Origin: an uncultured Bacteroidia bacterium
Lineage (GTDB): Bacteria > Bacteroidota > Bacteroidia > SpSt-205
Reading direction: 5' to 3'
Assembly: GCA_937995505.1 (NCBI GenBank)
Contig: CALKJV010000205.1
Coordinates: 1 to 14,790, forward strand
DNA: 14,790 nt
A program made the position numbers and the translations under genes. The notes under the pieces are model-generated. The model ran no database searches. It was not told the origin of the DNA and worked only from the letters and a program-made list of their open reading frames with translations. Positions 7,545 to 14,747 of the stretch are shown in pieces; position 1 is the first letter of the stretch; every line of letters begins with the position of its first letter.

Positions 7545-8666
7545 TTACAAAATCTGTGCCAAATTGTGCGAGGGACGCGCCAGCGCAACCTCCCCTGCTA
7601 GGAGCAGGCCCCAAAAAACCACTTCTACCGGAAACCACAGACCGAGCTTCCCCAGATACAGCATCAGCTCAAACGCCCCCCAAGTCAAGAGCGCTTGAGC
7701 TGCCCGAATAGCGAAGTACCGCAGCCACACAACCCGCACTCCTCGCCGCACCGCCCCAAAAAGCAGATAACCTACCCCCACCAGCACCAACGCCCAACCC
7801 ACCGAAAGCTCTCGGAAAAAACTCCTATGCATGAGCATGGAGAGGATATTAGCGTGTACGATCACCCCATACATGTCAGGAAAAGCTTGACGAAATGGAC
7901 GAGGATGCAACGGCGAAAAAAACACATCTTCCATCGTGAGATAAAGCGGATCAGCTAGCCCCATGAACACCACCTTCCCCCCAAGCCACTCTAAGGGCAG
8001 ACTATCATGAAGCACCTCAAGGCCATTGAGGTAGTAAAAGTGAGAGAGGTTTCCTCGGTACCGGATGCGCTGCTGGGGCTCTATCCGAGGTAACTCCGCA
8101 CGAAGGTCAGGATCCAGCGCCAAAGCCGCTCGCAGCGCCAAAGAATAGTGGGTATCCGCTTGCGTAACTGCATACAAGAGACAGCGGCGCACCGTGCGTA
8201 CAGCGTGAGGCTCTTCGGTGAGGAGATTTGCGAAGGCTTCCTCGGTGCAATCCGTAAATCGGCTTAGACTCACTTTTAGGGGCTTAGAGCGTTCAAAAGG
8301 AACCTCCAAAGCTAAACTTTCTGCAAGGCAGATAGGTACTTGCTGGGAAACTTCGCATAGAGCGGCTTTCCATAAACTATCCTCTAGAGGCGAATGCTGC
8401 TCCGGAAAGACTGCATCTATGGCTATGAACTTGGGCTTCGCGGCTCCTATTCGGTGTACCAGCTCCCCTAAGCCGATACGTCCTAACCGACCTATATCTA
8501 CAATTACTATCTGCGTATCGGGCGGCTGAAGGGGCATGCGCTGGTAAATAAGGTCATGAATATCCCACCCCCAGTAAGGCGGCGGTAAGAGGCGGTTCAG
8601 CAGAAAAGCCCCACTTATCACAAAAATCATTCGGACTGCGGTGCCCAAGAGCGCTGGCAAACTCAT
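7545..8666 (-). CDS. CHASE2 domain membrane protein lacking an output domain
   Basis: 373 residues. CHASE2 is an extracytoplasmic sensor domain normally linked to cyclases or kinases. An N-terminal hydrophobic segment (about 9-27) is followed by the CHASE2 pattern: WDIHDLIYQRMP, IVIVDIG, FIAIDAVFPE, then LGGKVVFMGLADP and a region ending DMYGVIVHANILSMLM, all typical. Three further hydrophobic segments near 283-304, 308-330 and 335-358 follow, as in the canonical architecture, but the protein stops shortly after the last one, so no cyclase, kinase or phosphatase domain is encoded here. It starts in an ATGA overlap with pdxJ and is followed 11 bp later by the FecR-like gene. The ligand is unknown. 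Confidence 0.85.
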   Translation of the reverse strand: MSLPALLGTAVRMIFVISGAFLLNRLLPPPYWGWDIHDLIYQRMPLQPPDTQIVIVDIGRLGRIGLGELVHRIGAAKPKFIAIDAVFPEQHSPLEDSLWKAALCEVSQQVPICLAESLALEVPFERSKPLKVSLSRFTDCTEEAFANLLTEEPHAVRTVRRCLLYAVTQADTHYSLALRAALALDPDLRAELPRIEPQQRIRYRGNLSHFYYLNGLEVLHDSLPLEWLGGKVVFMGLADPLYLTMEDVFFSPLHPRPFRQAFPDMYGVIVHANILSMLMHRSFFRELSVGWALVLVGVGYLLFGAVRRGVRVVWLRYFAIRAAQALLTWGAFELMLYLGKLGLWFPVEVVFWGLLLAGEVALARPSHNLAQIL

Positions 8667-9376
8667 AAAAGGGCTTGGCGATAGCGGCGTAGCGTCTCCG
8701 CTATACCGAGGTACAAGGCATCAGATACGAGTGCGTGCCCGATAGAGACTTCGGCGAGATTACTTAAGTTTTGTCGCAAAAAGCGAAGGTTATGCAGATT
8801 AAGATCATGGCCTGCGTGGAGACGCAGGCAAAGGGCTTGAGCGAGGGCAGCGGCCTCCCGATAGGACGCAATAGCTTCCTCTGGCCGAGCCAGGAAAGTC
8901 GCAGCGTAGGGCCCCGTGTATAGCTCTACACAGTCTGCCCCGATAGCTGCGGCGGCTTCCACCTGCGACGGATTCGGGTCAATAAAGAGACTCACTCGGA
9001 TACCCCACTCCTTGAGTTGAGCTATAAGAGGAGCCAAAAAGTCCCGATAGGTGGGTATATCCCAGCCGTGGTCAGAAGTAAGGGCTTGAGGCGGGTCGGG
9101 TACTAAGGTAACCTGGGCCGGCCGGACCTGGGCTATTAGCGCCAAAAATTCTTCAGAAGGATACCCTTCCACATTCAGCTCTACCCCCAGCGCATCTCGG
9201 AGGGCCAGCACATCGGCTCGGCGGATATGCCGTTCGTCGGGACGGGGGTGCACGGTGATTCCGTCCGCCCCGAGGCGCTCACAGGTCTGGGCAAAGGCCA
9301 CCACGTCGGGAAGGTTGCCCCCACGAGAGTTTCGCAAAAGAGCGACTTTATTGACATTTACGCTGAGGCGGGTCAT
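8663..9376 (-). CDS. pdxJ: Pyridoxine 5'-phosphate synthase PdxJ
   Basis: 237 residues, full length. PdxJ condenses 1-deoxyxylulose 5-phosphate with 3-amino-2-oxopropyl phosphate to give pyridoxine 5'-phosphate, the last ring-forming step of DXP-dependent vitamin B6 synthesis, in the cytoplasm. The TIM-barrel motifs are all present: the N-terminal LSVNVNKVALLRNSRGG (the Bacteroidota form of the usual NIDHVATLRNARG), ITVHPRPDERHI with H43, R45 and H50, ELNVEGYP with E70, LVPDPPQALTSDHGWD, and HAGHDLNLHN with H190. It starts in an ATGA with the dehydrogenase-like gene stop and ends in an ATGA with the CHASE2 start, so all three are likely translated from one message. No sign of decay. Confidence 0.97.
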   Translation of the reverse strand: MTRLSVNVNKVALLRNSRGGNLPDVVAFAQTCERLGADGITVHPRPDERHIRRADVLALRDALGVELNVEGYPSEEFLALIAQVRPAQVTLVPDPPQALTSDHGWDIPTYRDFLAPLIAQLKEWGIRVSLFIDPNPSQVEAAAAIGADCVELYTGPYAATFLARPEEAIASYREAAALAQALCLRLHAGHDLNLHNLRFLRQNLSNLAEVSIGHALVSDALYLGIAETLRRYRQALL

Positions 9377-10584
9377 TCGGGCGTATCAATAAAGTCTAAA
9401 GGATAATCAATTATGGCCTTCCAAGGCAGTCCAGCAGCAGGTAGCCGCTCCAGGAGAGGGACAGGATCAAGCTGCTCTACATTCCATACGCCGGGCTGGG
9501 GCTTCCAAGCCCCTGTACTTAAAAGCTCGGCTGCCACAGCCGGAGGTACGCCCGCTGTGTAAGCCACAGCTTGTGCGCCACAGTCTTGATAGGCCCACTC
9601 GTGCCGAATGTTTGTATAAAGATAGGCTGTGCGGGGCTGACCCTGGTACGTGCCCCGCAGTTGTACTCCGATAGAGACCCAGCCCTTATAGTCTGGCGCT
9701 AAGGACGCAGGATCAGGTAGGAGCTTCTGCAGAAACTTGATAGGGACGACCGAACAGCCTTCGTAATCTACTGGTTCAATGCTAGTAAGGCCCACATTCA
9801 TAAAGGCCCGCAAGTGCATCAGATACGACTCCCCAAAAGTCATCCAGAAACGAGCTCGACGCAAGGAGGGAAAGTGCTTCACTAAAGACTCTAGCTCCTC
9901 GTGGAAAATCAAGTACGCTCGCCGCACCCCAATCTCGGGAAAGCGCACATCCTGCGACACCGAGAGCGGAGGCACTTCAACGAGTTGGGCACCTTCGTAG
10001 TAACGGCCAGGTTGCGTAATCTCTCGCAGGTTGATTTCTAAGTTAAAGTTAGTGGCAAAGGGGCGGCCGTGGTCGCCTGCATTGCAGTCAATAATATCTA
10101 AGTAGTGCAACTCATCAAAAAGGTGCTTGGCAGCATAGGCTACAAACGCATTGGTTACCCCAGGATCAAATCCTATCCCCAATACAGCCGTGCGACCAGC
10201 CTGCTGGTAACGCTCCTGAAATTCCCACTGATAGCGATACTCGTATTTGGGAGTATCGGGGGGCTCATAAGAAGCAGTATCTAGGTAATCCACCCCTGCC
10301 TGCAAACAGGCTTCCATGAGCGGGAGGTCCTGATAGGGCAAGGCCAGGTTGATAACAAGGGCTGGGCGGTGCTTCTCAAGTAGGGCGACAGTTTGCGCCA
10401 CGTTGTCTGCATTTACAGCCTCGGGGATAATACGAGCTTGGGGATGACGAGCAGCTAAGGCTTCACACTTAGCTCGGGTACGACTCGCTACGACAATCTC
10501 CGGGAAAAGGTCAGGGCGGCGAGCTAGTTTACACACCGTAACCTGTGCGACAGCCCCAGCCCCCACTACCATCACCTTTGGCAT
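9373..10584 (-). CDS. Carboxynorspermidine dehydrogenase (saccharopine-dehydrogenase family, Lys1-like)
   Basis: 403 residues from the ATG at 10584 (MPKVMVVGAGAVAQ). An in-frame TTG at 10599 would add five residues upstream, with no family reason to prefer it. It is closest, by recalled pattern, to carboxynorspermidine dehydrogenase, which condenses aspartate semialdehyde with a diamine using NADPH. The Rossmann motif GAGAVA is at the start, then IVVASRT, AVNADNVAQTVALL, VDYLDTASYE, GIGFDPGVTNAF, DCNAGDHGRPFATNF, FWMTFGESYL, KLLPDPASLAP and EQLDPVP, each a hallmark of that enzyme; saccharopine dehydrogenase shares part of this pattern, so lysine breakdown is a weaker alternative. The partner decarboxylase is not in the window. 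It is preceded by a 36 bp gap with a possible promoter and overlaps pdxJ in an ATGA. Confidence 0.85.
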   Translation of the reverse strand: MPKVMVVGAGAVAQVTVCKLARRPDLFPEIVVASRTRAKCEALAARHPQARIIPEAVNADNVAQTVALLEKHRPALVINLALPYQDLPLMEACLQAGVDYLDTASYEPPDTPKYEYRYQWEFQERYQQAGRTAVLGIGFDPGVTNAFVAYAAKHLFDELHYLDIIDCNAGDHGRPFATNFNLEINLREITQPGRYYEGAQLVEVPPLSVSQDVRFPEIGVRRAYLIFHEELESLVKHFPSLRRARFWMTFGESYLMHLRAFMNVGLTSIEPVDYEGCSVVPIKFLQKLLPDPASLAPDYKGWVSIGVQLRGTYQGQPRTAYLYTNIRHEWAYQDCGAQAVAYTAGVPPAVAAELLSTGAWKPQPGVWNVEQLDPVPLLERLPAAGLPWKAIIDYPLDFIDTPE

Positions 10585-10588
10585 GCGG

Positions 10589-10596
10589 CAAAAATA
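10589..10596 (-). promoter_or_regulatory. Possible Bacteroidota -7 element TATTTTTG
   Basis: On the minus strand the eight bases read TATTTTTG, an exact match to the TAnnTTTG consensus known for the Bacteroidota primary sigma factor. No TTTG lies at the expected 19-21 bp upstream; a TTGACA lies 25 bp upstream, which is too far for a good match. The element ends only 4 bases before the dehydrogenase ATG at 10584, so a transcript from here would be leaderless or would have to start translation elsewhere. A short consensus can occur by chance; weak support. Confidence 0.3.
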
Positions 10597-10620
10597 CAAA
10601 ACCCCTAAGCGAGGGCGCTG

Positions 10621-11511
10621 TCAAGGACGACCTAAGAGCTGCCGAAGCGCAGCTTCTACCGTAGGATAGCGAAAAGTAAATCCCTCCGCAAGCAACCGGG
10701 CTGGACGTACATACGCTCCTCGGGTCAAGGTTACGGCCATCTCGCCCAGCACCCATCGCAGAGGCACCTCAGGAATGGGTAAAAGAACCCACCCCCCAAA
10801 AAGCCGCTGTACCGCCACTGCAAACTGCCGCGCAGATACCGGCTGGGGCGCTGTGAGATTATATATCCCTTCCCGAGAAGTCTCTAAAGCCCAGGAAAAA
10901 GCTCGAACCACATCTTCTATATGCACCCAAGAAAATCCCTGCTGGCCAGGGGCCGCGTAGGTACCTACCCCTAGGCGAAAGCCTTGACGCAGCTTCGGCC
11001 AGGCCCCTCCATGCGGACTCAAAACTACCCCCAACCGAAATATCACCAGCGGTCCAGGAGCTTTGTGCGCTTCAGCTTCCCAAGCCTGCGCTAAGCCCGC
11101 CAAAAAGTCTTTTCCCGCCGGACCGCTCTCTGTAAGTTCCGACTGCGAAAGTGTGGATCCATAATACCCAATCGCTGAGACCGAGAGGAGACGGGCATTC
11201 GGTGCGTAATGATGAAGCCACTCTACTACGGTTCGGGTGCTTTCTACCCGACTCTCCCAGAGGGTCTGCTTGTAGGCCTCGGTCCAGCGACGATCGGCGA
11301 TACCAGCCCCCGCAAGGTGAATAACCGCTTCCCAAGGTTGCCCTGCCAGAGACTTCGGAACCCGAGTACCGTCCCATACTTCCACCCGTGCAAAAGGCAA
11401 ATGCCCTGCACGGCGACTCAGCACGGTAAGGTTATACCCGGCTTGAGCTAAGGCCGACCCTCAGGCCCTTCCGATAAGCCCCGTGCCCCCTGTGATAAGG
11501 ATAGACTTCAT
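10621..11511 (-). pseudogene. TIGR01777/SDR39U1-type NAD(P)-dependent epimerase interrupted by in-frame TGA
   Basis: The natural frame runs from ATG 11511 to 10621, 296 codons, the usual family length. It begins MKSILITGGTGLIGRA, which includes the Rossmann motif GGTGLIG, then meets TGA at 11461-11463 (codon 17), and continues without further stop or shift as GSALAQAGYNLTVLSRR. The rest is well kept: VIHLAGAGIADRRWTEAYK, SVSAIGYYG, the LAGLAQAWEAEA helix, GFSWVHIEDVV, and a C-terminal DUF1731-type ending (LGEMAVTLTRGAYVRPARLL). A protein could start only at the GTG 11424, losing the nucleotide-binding motif. The family's exact substrate is unknown; several members affect cell division (YfcH-like). 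The gap to aroC is 21 bp. The break may be real, a sequencing error, or read through. Confidence 0.85.
11461..11463 (-). other. In-frame TGA stop in the epimerase reading frame
   Basis: Minus-strand codon 17 of the frame starting at 11511. Context is GGAAGGGCC TGA GGGTCGGCC. The family usually has a leucine after GRA; one base change from TTA would give TGA. TGA acts as the ordinary stop here: mutS, pdxJ, the dehydrogenase-like gene and the DUF4197 gene all end with it, so code reassignment is unlikely. Confidence 0.95.
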
Positions 11512-11532
11512 ATGTAGCCTAACAAAATCCCT

Positions 11533-12612
11533 TTATCGGGCCTGGGTAGCCCGTGCCAGTAGCACGAAATCGGCCAGTGTGATCCAAGTCATCGCTTCCA
11601 CAATGGGTACAGCTCTCGGCACAGGGCAGGGGTCGTGACGTCCTTGCACAATAAGCTGAGTAGCTTCGCCTGAGCGGGTCACGGTAGATTGAGGGCGCTT
11701 GAGAGTAGCAATCGGCTTGAAGGCTACGCGAAAAAACAGAGGCGCCCCTGTGGAAATACCTCCTAAAACGCCCCCAGCGTGATTGGTAACCGGAAAGACT
11801 TGCCCTTGCTCATCCACGGCAAAGGGGTCATTATGAACCGACCCTCGCATCGTAGCTGCGGCAAGTCCCTCACCTATCTCAAAACCCCTTGCCGCATTGA
11901 TACTCAGCATAGCATACGCTAAGCGGGCAGGAAGCTTGTCATAGAGGGGCTCACCCAGGCCTATGGGCAGCCCCTCAACCTGCACAGCCACAACCCCCCC
12001 CACGGTATCCCCCTCTGCTATGAGGGCTGCTAAATACGCTTCTATGGCTTGACTTACAGAAGGGTCAGGACAGCGTACGGGCGAAGCTTCTACTTCTGCC
12101 AGCTCGGTAGGGCGATATGCTGTCTCGTAGGGGCCTATAGCGGCAGTCCACCCCAAAAGGCGTATAGTAGGGGCATAAACTGCCAGGAGCTGCTGGGCTA
12201 TGGCACCTGCGGCGACCCGAGCAGCGGTTTCGCGAGCCGAACTGCGTCCGCCCCCTCGGGGGTCGGGATTGTGGTATTTGTGCTGGTAGGTAAAGTCTGC
12301 GTGAGAAGGGCGAAAGACTCCCTGTAAGGGAGCATAATCGGCAGGGCGCGCATCCTGATTAGCAATCCACAAGGTCAGTGGAGCACCGGTGGTAGCGCCC
12401 TGGTATAAGCCGCTTAGTACTTCTACGGAATCGGATTCTTGCCGGGGAGTAGTGAAGGCCGATTGACCGGGGCGGCGGCGGGCTAAAGCTTTTTGGATAG
12501 CCTCTATCTGGATGGGCACCCCCCCGGGCAAGCCGTCTATCACCACCCCAATGCCTGGCCCATGCGACTCCCCAAAGGTAGTAATCCGAAAAAGCCTACC
12601 GAAGCTGTTCAT
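11533..12612 (-). CDS. aroC: Chorismate synthase AroC
   Basis: 359 residues from ATG 12612 (MNSFGRLFRITTFGESHG). A longer frame up to 12696 exists, but the family begins at this methionine and the longer form would run far into the preceding gene; a GGAG lies three bases before it. Chorismate synthase makes chorismate from 5-enolpyruvylshikimate 3-phosphate using reduced FMN, the last common step to aromatic amino acids and related compounds. Motifs present: GESHGPGIGVVIDGLPGG with H17, RRRPGQSAFTTPRQESD, FRPSHADFTYQHKY with H104, DPRGGGRSSARET, VGGVVAVQVEG, and NHAGGVLGGISTGAPL. All expected blocks are there, so it should be active. Two long G/C runs (11994-12001 and 12519-12525) sit in coding sequence with frame intact. 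It overlaps the preceding lipoprotein gene by 17 bp and is followed 21 bp later by the epimerase. Confidence 0.97.
   Translation of the reverse strand: MNSFGRLFRITTFGESHGPGIGVVIDGLPGGVPIQIEAIQKALARRRPGQSAFTTPRQESDSVEVLSGLYQGATTGAPLTLWIANQDARPADYAPLQGVFRPSHADFTYQHKYHNPDPRGGGRSSARETAARVAAGAIAQQLLAVYAPTIRLLGWTAAIGPYETAYRPTELAEVEASPVRCPDPSVSQAIEAYLAALIAEGDTVGGVVAVQVEGLPIGLGEPLYDKLPARLAYAMLSINAARGFEIGEGLAAATMRGSVHNDPFAVDEQGQVFPVTNHAGGVLGGISTGAPLFFRVAFKPIATLKRPQSTVTRSGEATQLIVQGRHDPCPVPRAVPIVEAMTWITLADFVLLARATQAR
11994..12001 (-). repeat. Homopolymer run of eight G in aroC
   Basis: Coding strand G8 within codons for V-G-G-V of the conserved VGGVVAVQV block. The frame is intact; a one-base change in length would destroy the enzyme. 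Confidence 0.9.
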
Positions 12613-14089
12613 ACACTCCAATATCGGGCTGAGCGTCCCGAGGCCGGCCAAGCCTATCATAGGGCGGAGAGAACTGCGCATCGTACCGCCCTGCATCTTG
12701 CAAGGGGCTCCCTTCTCGGAGCGGGTAGGCCTCTTCCGCAGGGCCTAGTCCAAAAGAAGCCCCATAGAGCACACCTGTACCCGGCAAGGGATCTTTTTGC
12801 CGAAGTGCACAATGATCAAAGTACCACTGCACTGGGCTGCCTCGCAAATCAGCTACCACCGCATCTTCTTTCGTGCTCCAGAGAAGGGTATTGAGCGCCC
12901 AAAAATCCAAAGGATAGCGCAGCTCAGTTCCCGAGGTCTCCAAATAATCCGAGACCACTAAGCTGGTAACGCCCCTTCGGAGGTCTCCCTGGTCAAATAA
13001 AAACGCACAGTGAACGAGCCGATAGGTGCCGCCCCCAACGAAAGCCGCACAGGCTTGCCCGCAGCGGTAGATAAGGGTATTCACAGCATGCAGGATAGGC
13101 TGAGGAGACAGGGAGGGGCTAAACCCTTGTGCGACAATACCATAGTTGGCCGCATCTCGAATCAGGCAACCTTCCATATAGACCTTGGACGCAATAGCAC
13201 TCCCAGCCGAGTCAATTCGCACGGCGAGGCTTGCTTGAGAGATATGGGCATGCAAGAGCCGATTCGCCGTGCTGGAGGGAAAAAACCACAGGCCCTGCCA
13301 CTGGCCAGCTGCCTGAGCATAGTACGGCTCTAAGCGCCACCCTTGCAGGTAGATAGGCTGGGTGGGCGTACCCAAGGCCTCCAGGCGGCCCGCCACATAC
13401 AAGCCTGAAGCTAACTCCCCTTGAAGGGGACCACTCTCCCAACGCCGCCCAGAAAAGTACAGACGCGTCCCAGGTAGAATTCGCAGAACCGCCGTAGGCC
13501 CCACATAAAAAAACCCGTCTATCACTATGGGCTTATCGTTGGGCAGAGATACGATAGCGCTGTCAAACCCAAAATCGCGATACACGTACGCAGCCACTAG
13601 CGTCACGCGCAGCAGTACAGCTTGGATGCCAGCCTCAGTTTCAAAGAGCAGGCGGTCTTCTTCCAATCGATCACGGGCAGTGGTATCACGCAGCTGAAGG
13701 AAAACCTGCGCACTATCCTTAGGCCGAAGGGTGTAGGGGGAGTTCAAGGGGCCTTCCAACCCATCCAGAATGAAGCGAAACGGACTGCTACTTCCCCGCT
13801 CCAGGCGCACGGAAAGCACGCGCACAGGGAAGCTATGCGGATTGTACACCCACAGCCGCTGCGTAGGAGAAAGCACCGTAGAAAAGAGCGAATCAAACTC
13901 CACCACCTCTTGAGAGAAGCGAAGTTCTCCAGGCCGTGGCGCAATAAGCTCGCGCTTACACGCTAGGAGTAGGATTACTGCTATGAGGCCAAACTTTAGG
14001 CGCAGCCAACCAAAGTGCGTGAAAAAGGCTTCAGCCCGTAGCGTGTGCAAAGACTTTTTGGAGGAGTTCTGTAACGCGGTAGCGCGCAT
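12596..14089 (-). CDS. Lipoprotein with Ig-like N-terminal and right-handed beta-helix/choice-of-anchor-like domain
   Basis: 497 residues from ATG 14089. A lipobox LLLAC (C44) follows a hydrophobic stretch, so it is probably a lipid-anchored envelope protein. The long N-terminal tail before it is unusual; a TTG at 14050 would shorten it, and both starts overlap the DUF4197 gene (59 or 20 bp). Residues about 55-165 (FDSLFSTV, LWVYNPHSFPVRVLSV, and a VTLVAAY end) look like an Ig-like or DUF1573-type sandwich. The middle has beta-helix turns with repeats such as YVAGRLEALGTPTQPIYLQGW. The C-terminus, SPLQDAGRYD then DRLGRPRDAQPDIGVYE, matches the closing segment of choice-of-anchor beta-helix proteins in Bacteroidota. 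Function is unknown; structural or binding role is inferred. The stop lies 17 bp inside the aroC start. Confidence 0.8.
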   Translation of the reverse strand: MRATALQNSSKKSLHTLRAEAFFTHFGWLRLKFGLIAVILLLACKRELIAPRPGELRFSQEVVEFDSLFSTVLSPTQRLWVYNPHSFPVRVLSVRLERGSSSPFRFILDGLEGPLNSPYTLRPKDSAQVFLQLRDTTARDRLEEDRLLFETEAGIQAVLLRVTLVAAYVYRDFGFDSAIVSLPNDKPIVIDGFFYVGPTAVLRILPGTRLYFSGRRWESGPLQGELASGLYVAGRLEALGTPTQPIYLQGWRLEPYYAQAAGQWQGLWFFPSSTANRLLHAHISQASLAVRIDSAGSAIASKVYMEGCLIRDAANYGIVAQGFSPSLSPQPILHAVNTLIYRCGQACAAFVGGGTYRLVHCAFLFDQGDLRRGVTSLVVSDYLETSGTELRYPLDFWALNTLLWSTKEDAVVADLRGSPVQWYFDHCALRQKDPLPGTGVLYGASFGLGPAEEAYPLREGSPLQDAGRYDAQFSPPYDRLGRPRDAQPDIGVYEQLR

Positions 14090-14747
14090 CTCGACGAATC
14101 TTCACTTCATGCTCTCCTACCTTGAGAAAAAGACCATACAGGGCCTTTTGGGTTACATGGGCCGCAAGGTCGCGGTTTTCCAGCGGCGTTAGGGTAGTAG
14201 GTAGGCCATTGTAAAGGTCTACGAGAGATTCCCAGGCCTGCTGAGCGCCCACCTCTTCCATGGCGGCTTGGATTTTAGGCTTGTAGCGCACGTACAAGCT
14301 ATCCTGGGTCTGCGTGCGCAGGTAAGTCGTAGCGGCTATGCTATCTCCCTTGAGGATGCGCATGCCATCCTGGATAGTGAGCGCAGTAATGGCATTCCAG
14401 AAGATAGGCTTAGCCTCGGCGGCGGCTTCTTCTGCGGCACGGTTCATTTTGAGGATTACATCTTGGATGAGCTGTGGTCCGCCAGGGAGGGCTTCAATAG
14501 CGGTTTTGAGCTTCCAAGCTTCCTCTGGCAGGAGTATCCGAATAAGGGCATCACCATAGTAGCCATCCACCCGATTGAGGTAGCGGACGGTGGTATCGGT
14601 ACCTACTTTGAGGGCTTCTTTGAGGCCAGCAACTATCTCCTCTTCTGACAGGCCAGGGCCCTCGGGGATAGAGACCTTCTCACAGCTCCCGAGTAGCCAA
14701 GCCAAGGCGATTAGAGGTAAGGCCCGTAAAGCTAAGGCCCGTCTCAT
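14031..14747 (-). CDS. DUF4197 domain lipoprotein
   Basis: 238 residues. A signal peptide with lipobox LLGSC (C22) indicates a membrane-anchored lipoprotein. The mature part is mostly helical: LSEEEIVAGLKEALKVGTDT, then VDGYYGDALIRILLPEEA, a segment rich in A and E (MNRAAEEAAAEAKPIFWNAI), MRILKGDSIAATTYLRTQT, and a C-terminus ending LFLKVGEHEVKIRRD. This order of motifs is the DUF4197 pattern; the function of the family is unknown. The stop lies inside the next gene (beta-helix lipoprotein), and its ATG overlaps the stop of the previous reading frame in an ATGA, so it is one of the most tightly packed places in the window. All residues of the domain appear intact. Confidence 0.9.
   Translation of the reverse strand: MRRALALRALPLIALAWLLGSCEKVSIPEGPGLSEEEIVAGLKEALKVGTDTTVRYLNRVDGYYGDALIRILLPEEAWKLKTAIEALPGGPQLIQDVILKMNRAAEEAAAEAKPIFWNAITALTIQDGMRILKGDSIAATTYLRTQTQDSLYVRYKPKIQAAMEEVGAQQAWESLVDLYNGLPTTLTPLENRDLAAHVTQKALYGLFLKVGEHEVKIRRDARYRVTELLQKVFAHATG

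Noticed and set aside
7534..7638. Upstream 35-codon extension of the FecR-like gene
   Set aside because: It overlaps the end of the CHASE2 gene by 94 bp and puts the signal peptide inside the protein; the ATG at 7533 gives a proper signal peptide at the N-terminus.
11461..11463. TGA as selenocysteine or as a reassigned codon
   Set aside because: No hairpin of the bacterial SECIS type was recognised just downstream, the family has no selenocysteine at this place, and TGA ends several other genes in the window.
12613..12696. 28-codon N-terminal extension of AroC
   Set aside because: The extra residues overlap the preceding gene and are not part of the family; MNSFGRLFRIT is the family start.
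12493..12894. 133-codon plus-strand frame opposite aroC and the beta-helix gene
   Set aside because: No motif, no start signal, and it crosses two well-supported genes on the other strand.
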